From assembly GCF_900142225.1 (NCBI RefSeq), contig NZ_FRAD01000013.1, forward strand, positions 1-64,000: a DNA stretch of 64,000 nt. Reading direction: 5' to 3'. The stretch comes from Hathewaya proteolytica DSM 3090. Its GTDB lineage: Bacteria; Bacillota; Clostridia; Clostridiales; Clostridiaceae. Made by a program: the position numbers and the translations under genes. The notes beneath the pieces were generated by a model. The model had not been told where the DNA came from, searched no databases, and saw only the letters and a program-made list of their open reading frames with translations. Of this stretch, positions 46,577 through 55,423 are shown one piece after another (positions within the stretch are counted from its first letter, which is position 1; each line of letters begins with the position of its first letter).

Positions 46577-47656
46577 CTATATTTTATTCACCATTTTTCT
46601 ATTTATTTTGCTACTTATTTCCCCCATTACTTTACTCATAATTGGTATCACGACAAAATACGACACAGTAAAGCAGGCAAAATTAAAAAAAGCACCCATT
46701 ACATATGTATTTGAAGTTACATTAATATTTATTTTTATAAAAACCAAAGTTAAAAATACCTTTAAAAGCTGTTCTGTTCCACACAAAATAAGTGTACTAG
46801 ACCCTATGACACGTAGAAACTTAACAGATTTTAAAATATGGCTTAGTATAACATTTAGGTATATCATAATCAAGGCAATTATTAGAACAAACATCCCTCT
46901 TGAAAATCTTCCAAGAAACATATCATCTAACATTTTATCAGGATCTTTGTAATATACAATAGAAGTTATTATTAAGGACATCCCTGTAATGATGAAAAAA
47001 TATATTTTTTCTTTCTTGTCCATATCCTTATACTTCATATCTTTTATGTACTGAAATGCATAGGCTCCAATAGAATAATATATTAGATAGTACAATGCAC
47101 TGTCGAAATTTAAGATCCAACGAGGCGATTTTAGTGGATTAAAAGGGAAAAATACCTGCGTCATTGAAAATAATACAAAAGAATAAAACAGCACTCTTCC
47201 CTTTGTCTTAAATGTTCTATATAGCATTTCATATATAATACTCATGACAAAGATGCATGGTAAAAACCATAGAGAATCAGCAGGTAGCTGGTTTCTTATG
47301 CCAAAAAACACCTGCTTTATCATGATCATAATATTATACACACTAGGTCGCTTTCCAATGACATAAACCAACAAAAATATAATAGAAAAGAAAAAGTACG
47401 GCACCATAATTTGCGCAAACTTCTTTTTAACAAAGCGCCGCATATTACCTTGTTTATCGACACAATTATTTTCTTTTACAGCAAAAAAGCCTGACGCAAA
47501 GAAAAAAAGTGGTACATGATAAGTAAAAAAGAAGAGATGCAACCTACTCTCAGGGTGGATAGAGTGTCCATAGTAAATAGCGATTATCCCCAAGGCCTTT
47601 AAAACATCCACCCAATCATATCTGCTGTTATTTTTAATAGTGAATTTATCCGTCAA
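46577..47656 (-). CDS. Acyltransferase 3 family membrane protein
   Basis: A 359-residue protein with ten or so membrane helices and the acyltransferase 3 opening (YDWVDVLKALGIIAIYYGHSI, with the conserved His; FFTYHVPLFFFASGFF). The family O-acetylates exported polysaccharides or lipid-linked sugars. This gives the operon a second possible acylation step besides the MBOAT/AlgJ pair. It lies between the phosphomutase and manC genes. Confidence 0.85.
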   Translation of the reverse strand: MTDKFTIKNNSRYDWVDVLKALGIIAIYYGHSIHPESRLHLFFFTYHVPLFFFASGFFAVKENNCVDKQGNMRRFVKKKFAQIMVPYFFFSIIFLLVYVIGKRPSVYNIMIMIKQVFFGIRNQLPADSLWFLPCIFVMSIIYEMLYRTFKTKGRVLFYSFVLFSMTQVFFPFNPLKSPRWILNFDSALYYLIYYSIGAYAFQYIKDMKYKDMDKKEKIYFFIITGMSLIITSIVYYKDPDKMLDDMFLGRFSRGMFVLIIALIMIYLNVILSHILKSVKFLRVIGSSTLILCGTEQLLKVFLTLVFIKININVTSNTYVMGAFFNFACFTVSYFVVIPIMSKVMGEISSKINRKMVNKI

Positions 47657-47706
47657 TTTCTTTTCTCCTTACTTTTTTTATCCTACTTTTTATCTGTTTT
47701 TAAAGA

Positions 47707-49365
47707 TTATATTCCAAGGTTTGTAAGCACAGATTCCTGTAGTGCCGCTAAGTTGTATTCAGCCTGTGTCACACTATTTCCTCTAACACCAAAATACAAT
47801 TTAATTTTTGGCTCCGTTCCTGATGGCCTTATGACAAAATAGCTACCGTCATTGAATATGAACTTAACCACATTGGACTTTGGAAGATTATTTTTTCCTT
47901 CCTTATAGTCTATTTTATCTTTTAAATTCAAACCTTTAAAATCCATATTATCACGTCTTATGTTTTCCATAATCTCGTTTATTTTATTCATACCTTTTAT
48001 GCCTTTTAGTTCCTTTGATACAAGCTGCTCTTTGTAATAACCGTATTTTTCATATAGTTCCATTAAAGCATTGTACAAATTCTCGCCAATGCCCTTATAA
48101 TAAAGAGCCATTTCGCAAACAAGCGAACTAGCAATCACTGCATCCTTATCCCTTACGAAGTTTCCACTAAGGTATCCATAGCTTTCCTCAAACCCAAATA
48201 AAAATTCTTTTGAATTGTCTTTTTCAAATTTTCCAATCATCTCACCAATATACTTAAAGCCAGTTAACACTTCTAGCACATCCACATGAAAATCCGCTGC
48301 CACAGCCTTAACCATTTCCGTAGACACTATGGTTTTAATTATAGCTGCATTTTTCTTAAGTTTACCCTGTTCCTTTAGGGACATCATTATATAGTGGCTC
48401 AATAAAACCCCCACTTGATTTCCTGAAAGGACCTTAAACTCACCTTTTTCATCCCTGACCATAACGCCCATTCTATCGCAATCTGGATCCGTACCTATGA
48501 TAATGTCTGGATTTTCTTTTTCAGCCATTTTTATTGCCAAATGGAAAACCTCACTATACTCCGGGTTTGGCACACTTACCGTTGGGAAATCCCCGTCAGG
48601 CAACTCCTGTTCCCTAACCACACTGACATTCTCGTAGCCAAGTTCCTTTAAAACCCTTCTGACAGGCTTATTTCCTGATCCATGAATTGGCGTATATATT
48701 ATACTTAGATCCTTGGCATAATTTTGCACCATATTTTTTCTTATGCATAAAGACTTTACATTGTCCATATAGGCTGCATAAACTTCTTCATACACCAAGG
48801 TCAATAATTTGTCATCTGGTGTAATATTTCTGATGCTAGCCTCGTTAACACACTGAATAATTTCCTTGGCAGCCACGTCGGTCACCTGACCACCATCACT
48901 GCCATATACCTTGTAGCCATTGTATTCCTTTGGGTTGTGAGATGCCGTAATAACAACTCCACAAGAGCAAGAAAGAAATCTCACAGCATAGGATAATATA
49001 GGTGTTGGAGTTAACTCGCTAAACAAATAGGTTTTAATTCCATTAGAAGTGAATACATTGGCCGTATGCCTTGCAAACTCTTTAGACATATTTCTAGAAT
49101 CGTATGCAATTACAACACTAGGCTCACAGTAATTTTTTTTCAGATATGAAGATAAACCCTCTGTGGCTTTTCCCACGGTATATTGATTCATCCTGTTAGT
49201 ACCCTGACCGATTACTCCTCTAAGCCCTCCAGTTCCAAACTCCAATGTCTTGTAAAATCTATCCTCTATTTCTTTTTCATCCTTTATATCTCTAAGTATA
49301 TTTTTTGTGTTTTCATCAATTACATCTGATTGTAACCATTCATTATAATTTTCTTTATAACCCAT
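47707..49365 (-). CDS. Phosphoglucomutase/phosphomannomutase
   Basis: A 552-residue alpha-D-phosphohexomutase of the long PgcA type: catalytic Ser in TASHNPKEYNG (S142), metal loop GTDPDCDRMG, sugar loop GFEESYGYL and phosphate site RPSGTEPKIK. It interconverts hexose 6- and 1-phosphates, supplying mannose- or glucose-1-phosphate to the operon's sugar nucleotide enzymes. Confidence 0.9.
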   Translation of the reverse strand: MGYKENYNEWLQSDVIDENTKNILRDIKDEKEIEDRFYKTLEFGTGGLRGVIGQGTNRMNQYTVGKATEGLSSYLKKNYCEPSVVIAYDSRNMSKEFARHTANVFTSNGIKTYLFSELTPTPILSYAVRFLSCSCGVVITASHNPKEYNGYKVYGSDGGQVTDVAAKEIIQCVNEASIRNITPDDKLLTLVYEEVYAAYMDNVKSLCIRKNMVQNYAKDLSIIYTPIHGSGNKPVRRVLKELGYENVSVVREQELPDGDFPTVSVPNPEYSEVFHLAIKMAEKENPDIIIGTDPDCDRMGVMVRDEKGEFKVLSGNQVGVLLSHYIMMSLKEQGKLKKNAAIIKTIVSTEMVKAVAADFHVDVLEVLTGFKYIGEMIGKFEKDNSKEFLFGFEESYGYLSGNFVRDKDAVIASSLVCEMALYYKGIGENLYNALMELYEKYGYYKEQLVSKELKGIKGMNKINEIMENIRRDNMDFKGLNLKDKIDYKEGKNNLPKSNVVKFIFNDGSYFVIRPSGTEPKIKLYFGVRGNSVTQAEYNLAALQESVLTNLGI

Positions 49366-49427
49366 ACTAGCACCCTTTCAAATATAATAATAACAGTAAA
49401 AAAAATTAAATTACAATTAATCAGGAA

Positions 49428-50306
49428 TTACTTTATTCTATCTAAAAATTCGCAAAGAGCATCTTCCCAATTCCTCATGTCATCACCCACAGTATTTCTC
49501 ATCATCATATTATCTAGATATGAATAAGCCGGTCTCTTTGCCACAGTTTTAAACTCTCCCGTAGCACAAGGAGAAATATCACAAGGAATATTAGTGTACT
49601 TTATTATTGCACATGCAAAATCATACCAAGTGCATATATTATTTCCTGTGCAATGGTAAACACCGTACTCCTCACTGCTTATGAGTTTTGCAATGTGATA
49701 TGCCAAATCCTCAGCATTGGTTGGACTTCCAAATTGGTCATTTACTACCTTTAGCTTGCCAGTTTCCTTTGCCTTGTTAATTATTGTATAAACGAAATTT
49801 TTTCCCTTTGTGCCATATACCCATGATGTTCTAACAATAAAGTACTTTGAAGAAAATTGTTGTACGTATTTATCTCCCAACAACTTAGTTTTTCCATAAA
49901 TGCTTACTGGTGATTCTAAATCGTATTCCCTAAATGGCTCATTTCCCTGCCCATTGTATACATAATCTGAAGAAATATGGATTAGCTTCGCACCTAAAAT
50001 CTCGCACATTCTTGCAAGATTTTTAGGACCAAGAGAATTCACTTTAAAGGCTAATTCCTGATTAGTCTCGCAACCGTCCACATTTGTATAGGCAGCACAA
50101 TTAATAACCACATTAGGTCTAATACTGAAAAGACATTCTTCCACATTTTTTTCATTTGAAATATCAAGTTGGTCCTTATCAAGAAAAATAAGCTCGCTGA
50201 TCAAAAAATCCTTGTTTATTGCACCAAGAGCACTTCTTTTATCATCATAAATTCTCTTAATTTCAGATGCCAACTGACCGTTAGCTCCAGTAATAATTAT
50301 CTTCAT
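49428..50306 (-). CDS. rfbD: dTDP-4-dehydrorhamnose reductase
   Basis: A 292-residue extended SDR: GANGQLASEI loop, INCAAYTNVDGCE, and YGKTKLLGDKYV with the catalytic Tyr and Lys. It makes dTDP-L-rhamnose from the 4-keto sugar. The other rhamnose genes (rfbA, B, C) are not in this window, so they must be elsewhere or the enzyme works on another sugar. First gene of the polysaccharide operon. Confidence 0.85.
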   Translation of the reverse strand: MKIIITGANGQLASEIKRIYDDKRSALGAINKDFLISELIFLDKDQLDISNEKNVEECLFSIRPNVVINCAAYTNVDGCETNQELAFKVNSLGPKNLARMCEILGAKLIHISSDYVYNGQGNEPFREYDLESPVSIYGKTKLLGDKYVQQFSSKYFIVRTSWVYGTKGKNFVYTIINKAKETGKLKVVNDQFGSPTNAEDLAYHIAKLISSEEYGVYHCTGNNICTWYDFACAIIKYTNIPCDISPCATGEFKTVAKRPAYSYLDNMMMRNTVGDDMRNWEDALCEFLDRIK

Positions 50307-50394
50307 AAACTTTTCCTTTCTGACTCATAATTACTTCATTATTATACTATATTTGCATATGATTTTCTATGTCGAAATTTCCTATAAAAAAACA

Positions 50395-50422
50395 AGGGAA
50401 CTCTGTAAAGACAAAGTTCCCT
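50395..50422 (-). terminator. Terminator of the gene ending at 50475
   Basis: Arms AGGGAACT (50395-50402) and AGTTCCCT (50415-50422), then TTGTTTTTT on the minus strand. It separates this gene from the polysaccharide operon. Confidence 0.8.
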
Positions 50423-50474
50423 AAAATAACACACCATTTTGCATTTTTATGCTGTATTTAATATAAGAAACAAA

Positions 50475-51275
50475 TTACATATTGGACTCACAGAAAGCTA
50501 TTCTATCAAGAAGAGCAGCTTTTAAATCTTCATCAAGTTCATTAGCCAAAATTTTCATCATTCTAATTTCTTCTTTAAGATTAACCTGTTGAGTTGGCGT
50601 CAATTCAAAAATATCCATAGTATCTAATTTATCCATGAATTTTATTGCTTCTAATGAATTTTTTGAAATAGAACCTATGATATCATAAATAGTGTTTCTA
50701 TATTGAACAGCGTACTCCACTAATCCTGGGTTATAGACAGCATGGGCAAGATCGTCTAGAATTGCATAAGCGGCGTAAGCATCTTTAATATTTTTTGAAG
50801 TTTTAGCCTTTTCTGCCATAGCTACCATGGAATTTATATGTTTCTGTTGATAAGTATCTACTGCCGATGACCAGGTTTTAACGTATAGTTCGTTGGATAT
50901 ATCTCCTTTAAAAGCATTTATGTAAAATCTAGCTTCATCGATTTCAGCCTGAGTTAAAGTAGATTTAGGTCTCTTTGGATCACCGTTTTCGTATAGAATT
51001 TGATAAAAACGTACGAAAATTTCCTGTTGTATTACATCGACCTGTTTTGAAAACTCTCCCACAAACCCCTTCATCCATAATGGAGTCATTTTTCTAATAG
51101 CAACCCTAGCAGTGTTAATATCTGTTTGTTTTCTTGTTTTCTTTGCTACCACAACAGCATCGTAGGCACCTTTATAAACATTATCCCAGTTTACATTATC
51201 TGCCAAAGCCACGCTAGTACCCATAAAAATCACCGTTGCACCTAACAATATGGCGTTTTTCAACCTCTTTCTCAT
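50475..51275 (-). CDS. Secreted helical-domain protein of unknown function
   Basis: A 266-residue protein with signal peptide (MRKRLK start, cleavage near VALA, about residue 26). The rest is a helical domain of the type in the two transglutaminase-like proteins and the membrane-anchored one: FVGEFSKQVDVIQQEIFVRFYQIL, QAEIDEARFYINAF, YVKTWSSAVDTYQQKHI. About 60 extra residues follow without the transglutaminase part. ATG 51275 has AAGGAGG six bases upstream; the 19 codons before it were dropped. Function not known. Confidence 0.7.
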   Translation of the reverse strand: MRKRLKNAILLGATVIFMGTSVALADNVNWDNVYKGAYDAVVVAKKTRKQTDINTARVAIRKMTPLWMKGFVGEFSKQVDVIQQEIFVRFYQILYENGDPKRPKSTLTQAEIDEARFYINAFKGDISNELYVKTWSSAVDTYQQKHINSMVAMAEKAKTSKNIKDAYAAYAILDDLAHAVYNPGLVEYAVQYRNTIYDIIGSISKNSLEAIKFMDKLDTMDIFELTPTQQVNLKEEIRMMKILANELDEDLKAALLDRIAFCESNM

Positions 51276-51390
51276 TAAATCCCTCCTTGTTTTCAAAACT
51301 AACGATAATGAGCAACAAAACATTTTGTGCATTTAATATTTCACACATTAATTATAATATTTAAAGGAACTATTTTCAACCCAAAACAGT

Positions 51391-52434
51391 TTACAGTAAT
51401 GTAATGTTCATATTTATGCAAGAATTTATGATATGCTCTGGCCAAACAGTGGATTGAACTTCCCCTATATGTGCTTTTTTTAGCAAGAACATGCATATTC
51501 TAGACTGTCCAATTCCCCCACCAATAGTATAGGGTAAATCACCTTGAAGCAATTGTCTATGGTACTCAAGTTCGCAGCGCTCCTCACAATTACAAACAGC
51601 AAGTTGCTTCTTTAGAGCAACCCCATCCACCCTGATACCCATGGAAGAAAGTTCTAGTGCACAATCCAATACCTCATCATAAAATATTATATCTCCATTC
51701 AATTGCCAATCATCGTAATCTGGCGATCTATCTCCGTGCTTTATCCCCGATTTCAAATAATCCCCAATTTTCATGAGGAAAACAGCCTTCCTTTCTTTGA
51801 CTATGGCATATTCTCTTTCCTCAGGTGTCATGTCAGGGTACATATCCTCCAACTCCTCAGTAGTAATCATGAATATCTCACTTGGCATATCCAGCCCAAG
51901 ACAAGGATAAAGTTTTTTCACATAATCTGCTGTAGAAAGAAAAACACTGTATATATCCTCAGCAAACCTCATCAAAGTTTGCTCATTTCGCTGCTCCTTG
52001 CCTATAACATATTCCCAGTCCCATTGATCAACGTAATTGGAGTGAATATTGTCTAAGGTTTCATCCTTTCTTATAGCATTCATATCAGTATAAAGCCCTT
52101 TTCCCTCTGGGAATCCATAACGTTTTAACGCCATCCTCTTCCACTTTGCCAAAGACTGTACTATTTCTGCCCTTTTTCCCACACCCGGTATGTAGAAATC
52201 CACAGCTTTCTGAATCCCATCTAAATTATCATTAGTTCCAGACTCAGGCAACACAAATAATGGCGATGAAACACGCACTAAATCTAATTTTTCACTTAAT
52301 TTTTTTTCAAAGAAATCTTTAATACATTTAATAGCTATTTGAGTATCCATGACACTTAAATAAGACTCATATTTTTTAACATCCATATCCATTTTCATAT
52401 CCACTTTCATATCCATTTTCCTTTTCCTTTTCAT
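51391..52434 (-). CDS. asnA: Aspartate-ammonia ligase
   Basis: A 347-residue AsnA with the class II synthetase-like fold: SSPLFVLPESGTNDNLDG, KWKRMALKRYGFPEGKGLYTDMNAIRKDE, and GGGIGQSRICMFLL at the end. It makes asparagine from aspartate, ammonia and ATP. Compared with the usual start, it has about 18 extra residues consisting of KMDM/KVDM/KMDM, encoded by three 12-base repeats (52384-52419). AGGAG lies ten bases before ATG 52434; a later ATG inside the repeats (with AAGGAAA) could also serve. An Asn T-box leader controls it. Confidence 0.92.
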   Translation of the reverse strand: MKRKRKMDMKVDMKMDMDVKKYESYLSVMDTQIAIKCIKDFFEKKLSEKLDLVRVSSPLFVLPESGTNDNLDGIQKAVDFYIPGVGKRAEIVQSLAKWKRMALKRYGFPEGKGLYTDMNAIRKDETLDNIHSNYVDQWDWEYVIGKEQRNEQTLMRFAEDIYSVFLSTADYVKKLYPCLGLDMPSEIFMITTEELEDMYPDMTPEEREYAIVKERKAVFLMKIGDYLKSGIKHGDRSPDYDDWQLNGDIIFYDEVLDCALELSSMGIRVDGVALKKQLAVCNCEERCELEYHRQLLQGDLPYTIGGGIGQSRICMFLLKKAHIGEVQSTVWPEHIINSCINMNITLL

Positions 52435-52443
52435 TTGTATTCA

Positions 52444-52475
52444 ACTCCTATTTTTTTGGAGTATAGCGCTATACT
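52444..52475 (-). promoter_or_regulatory. Possible Shine-Dalgarno-masking hairpin and palindrome before asnA
   Basis: On the minus strand ACTCC (52462-52458) can pair with GGAGT (52448-52444), which holds the ribosome site. A 16-base palindrome (52460-52475) overlaps the first arm, so the two structures exclude each other. It lies after the T-box terminator. Function is inference. Confidence 0.35.
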
Positions 52476-52493
52476 TATCTTTTCTTTAAAATA

Positions 52494-52790
52494 AAAAAAC
52501 CCTTCATCCTAAAAGGACGAAAGGTAAATCTTCCGCGGTACCACCTTAATTAACTAAAAGCTCCACTTAAAACAAGCACAGATTTCTCGATGCTCTCCAT
52601 TTCATAACGGTATGGCTCCGACTAGGCCTACTTTTATCCAAGTAAATAACATGAATAATTTGGGTTAGCAACTCAGGGATGTTCTTCAATATAACTCTTT
52701 GTACCGGACTCTCACCATAACCGGCTCGCTCACACTATCTTTTATATCTACTCTTCCCGTCTCAGTCTTTAATAAATTATCTAGATTTAA
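52494..52790 (-). promoter_or_regulatory. T-box riboswitch, asparagine specific
   Basis: On the minus strand: AGCGAGCC and GGTGAGAGTCCGG of stem I; the specifier region GAAGAACATCCCTGAG; the T-box GGTGGTACCGCGG (52545-52533); then the terminator hairpin 52501-52524 followed by six Us. By the pattern specifier-A-T-x-C-C/T-TGAG, the specifier is AAC (complement at 52681-52683), an Asn codon, matching the downstream asnA. Uncharged tRNA-Asn should favour the antiterminator. Confidence 0.92.
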
Positions 52791-52797
52791 TATGGTT

Positions 52798-52826
52798 ATT
52801 ATACTAATCTATCTGAAACTTGTCAA
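52798..52826 (-). promoter_or_regulatory. Sigma-A promoter of asnA
   Basis: On the minus strand TTGACA (52826-52821), 17 bases, TATAAT (52803-52798). Both hexamers are perfect and the expected start lies just ahead of the T-box stem I. Confidence 0.85.
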
Positions 52827-52930
52827 TATGAATTTTTAATGTTGCATTTGTTTAAACATTCTTATTTAATTAAATTTTTATTTTATTTCAGTCTTATTAA
52901 GAGTTCAAATCCACATCTATGGCTTAAATA

Positions 52931-53059
52931 GCTGTGTTTGACTTTTTAGTGGTGGAACTACGGGTTATTTTAAATACAAAAGTATAGGTTAAATAGCTGT
53001 GTTTGACTTTTCAGTGGTGGATACTGTTGGAATTCCAACACTAAGAAATACAACACAGC
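52931..53059. repeat. Miniature element with IS1595-like ends, copy near asnA
   Basis: Ends at 52931-52954 and 52996-53020 (type B, forward) and 53036-53059 (type A, reverse). The pair 52996/53036 makes a 64-bp hairpin-like unit. The locus and about 45 bases before it resemble 58080-58249, so the two arose from one longer ancestor. No gene is seen in 52830-53143. Confidence 0.7.
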
Positions 53060-53143
53060 ATTTTATATGAAACAAACAAAATAACATTAAAGAACTCAGT
53101 GAGATATGCAAGTCCATTGTAAAATTTATTTATAAAAACTTCT

Positions 53144-54505
53144 TTAATTGCTTGCAGCTTTCTTCATAGCCTCTGTACCATTCTTTTGGGCCTCTTTTAA
53201 AGCTTCCTCCACAGATTTTTTACCACTAAATACAAAATCTAATTCCTTGCCTAATTCATTTAGAGCATTTATTCCACCTATATTTCTAGTACCTTGAAAT
53301 CCTCTGTCCATACATTCAAATGGAAGTTTCTTCATAGGCTTTGCATCAAGGACTTCTTTAAAGATTGAAACATCTTTAGCTGACTTCCTTACTGGTATAT
53401 ATCCTGTTTGTGAAGCAAAATATGCTGTATTTTCTGTATTAGTCAAGAATTTTATATATTCCCAAGCGGCCTGTTTTTGAATATCACTAGCAGAGTTAAA
53501 TACTGCAACATTAGTACCATAGAATAACTGGTCATCAGTTTTGTGGGCTGGTAATGCTGCTGCATTTATGACAATACCTGATTTTGTACCCTCTTCTATG
53601 TACGGAAGAGCTGAAGTTGAAGCTACACACATTGCTGCACGACCATCCTGCAATGGAACGTTGGCATTTGAATCATCCCCAGCTAAACGGGCTGTTTTGT
53701 TTTGCATCATACTATTCAAAAAATCTACAGCTTCCTTAGTTTCCTTTGTATCAAAGAATAGCTCATTTGTCTCTTCACTCATAGTTGCCCCTCCAGCTTG
53801 TTTCAACCATGGTGCTATATCTGTGGAAAGGTTATTTGCAAATACGCAACCGTAAACCTCTGGCTCACCATCCCCATTTTTGTCTACAGTTAGTTTCTTC
53901 GCTGCATCAGCCCATTCTTCCCATGTTGTTGGCACCTTCAAGCCAGCATCCTTTAACATACCCTCGTTATAATAAAGCACCATTTGACTCTTATTAAATG
54001 GCATAGCAAATTGCTTATCATTCCAAATACCGTCGCTTAGGAACATTTTTGGTATATCCTCATAGTCCTTATCCGTAAATCCTACTTCTGCATCAGACAT
54101 ATATGGCTTTAAATCTGTTACAAGGTTTTTTGAAACATACCATGAAAGTCGATTAGAGTAAACTTGAGAAATGGTTGGCATATCATTTGCTTTAGCTGAT
54201 GCCATTAATTTATCAAATAGCTCTGTGTATTTCCCCTGATTCTGTAACTTAACTGAAACCTTGGGATTCTGTTGCATAAAATCCGCAGTTATCTTTTTCA
54301 TAGCTTCTTCATTTTTCCCACTCATAGCGTGCCAAAATGTTATCTCCACTGGCTCTGTTACCTTTGTCTTTGAAGTTGAATTTACTGTAGGTTGTTTCCC
54401 AGTTCCTTCCTTTGATGTTGCGTCTTGCTTACTGCCACAACCTATGAACAGATTAGCACAGATCCCCATTGTCAGTAGTAATGAAATAATCTTTTTTGTT
54501 CTCAT
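53144..54505 (-). CDS. Sugar-type ABC transporter substrate-binding lipoprotein
   Basis: A 453-residue family 1 binding protein with lipoprotein signal (LFIGCGS; Cys 23). After a linker comes ITFWHAMSGKNEEAMKKITADF, typical of the UgpB/MalE type, and TWEEWADAAKKLT. The protein binds a sugar or glycerol phosphate ester at the outer face of the membrane. It is the last gene of the operon begun at 57949. Confidence 0.87.
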   Translation of the reverse strand: MRTKKIISLLLTMGICANLFIGCGSKQDATSKEGTGKQPTVNSTSKTKVTEPVEITFWHAMSGKNEEAMKKITADFMQQNPKVSVKLQNQGKYTELFDKLMASAKANDMPTISQVYSNRLSWYVSKNLVTDLKPYMSDAEVGFTDKDYEDIPKMFLSDGIWNDKQFAMPFNKSQMVLYYNEGMLKDAGLKVPTTWEEWADAAKKLTVDKNGDGEPEVYGCVFANNLSTDIAPWLKQAGGATMSEETNELFFDTKETKEAVDFLNSMMQNKTARLAGDDSNANVPLQDGRAAMCVASTSALPYIEEGTKSGIVINAAALPAHKTDDQLFYGTNVAVFNSASDIQKQAAWEYIKFLTNTENTAYFASQTGYIPVRKSAKDVSIFKEVLDAKPMKKLPFECMDRGFQGTRNIGGINALNELGKELDFVFSGKKSVEEALKEAQKNGTEAMKKAASN

Positions 54506-54592
54506 AATTTAATCATCCCTTCTTAAGTTAATAATTATGTAAAATTATAAATATATATTAATATTTTTAAACCTGCTTAATTATAAATACCG

Positions 54593-55420
54593 CTATCCTT
54601 TTAAGCCTGAATTCCCAACACCCTTAATAATATACTTTTGAGTAAAAATATACATTATTATAATAGGTATTATTACCACCACTGAAAAAGCCATTAACAA
54701 GTTGTATCTAGTGCCAGCCTCAGTAGAAAAAGCGGCTAAAGCCACCGGCAATGTTCGCATTTCATCTGAATTCGTAGTGATGAGAGGCCACATATAAGAA
54801 TTCCAACTGTTAATAAATTTTAAAATTCCAATAGAAAATATTGTTGGCTTACATATTGGCAACAATATGCTAATCAAATACCTAAAATCAGAACACCCAT
54901 CTATTTTAGAAGATTTATAATAGGAACTAGGTACACTAGAAAACTGCTGTTTTAAAAGGAAAATCGAAAATATACTGGCACACCATGGCAATATTAGAGC
55001 TTTATATGTATTTATCCAGTTAAGTTTACTAAGGGTGATGTAATTTGGTATCATCAATATTTCCCCTGGAACCATCATAGTAGCAACTAATATCATAAAA
55101 ATTATATTTCTAAATTTAAAATTTATATGTGAAAAGGCATATGCACTTAAAATAGTAGTTATTAACTCCCCAATAGTGACAAATGTTGACACTAAAATAC
55201 TATTTATAAAATATGTCCTAAAGTTTACCACATTAAGAGCCGTTGTGAAGTTTTCCAATTTTATACTAGATGGCAGCCACTTAGGAGGCATCGAAAGCAC
55301 CTCATTAGCAGGTTTAATAGCGGTTAATATCATCCACACAAAAGGCAATACCACCCATACTACGCCTATTATCAGTATTGCATATGAAAAAAACTTGATT
55401 AATGAACCGTTTTTCTTCAT
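54593..55420 (-). CDS. CUT1-type ABC permease (UgpE/MalG-like)
   Basis: A 275-residue permease with six helices. The EAA loop reads YYKSSKIDGCSDFRYLISILLPICKP. The start is three bases after the stop of the partner permease. It forms the membrane channel with the product of 55424. Confidence 0.87.
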   Translation of the reverse strand: MKKNGSLIKFFSYAILIIGVVWVVLPFVWMILTAIKPANEVLSMPPKWLPSSIKLENFTTALNVVNFRTYFINSILVSTFVTIGELITTILSAYAFSHINFKFRNIIFMILVATMMVPGEILMIPNYITLSKLNWINTYKALILPWCASIFSIFLLKQQFSSVPSSYYKSSKIDGCSDFRYLISILLPICKPTIFSIGILKFINSWNSYMWPLITTNSDEMRTLPVALAAFSTEAGTRYNLLMAFSVVVIIPIIIMYIFTQKYIIKGVGNSGLKG

Positions 55421-55423
55421 AAT

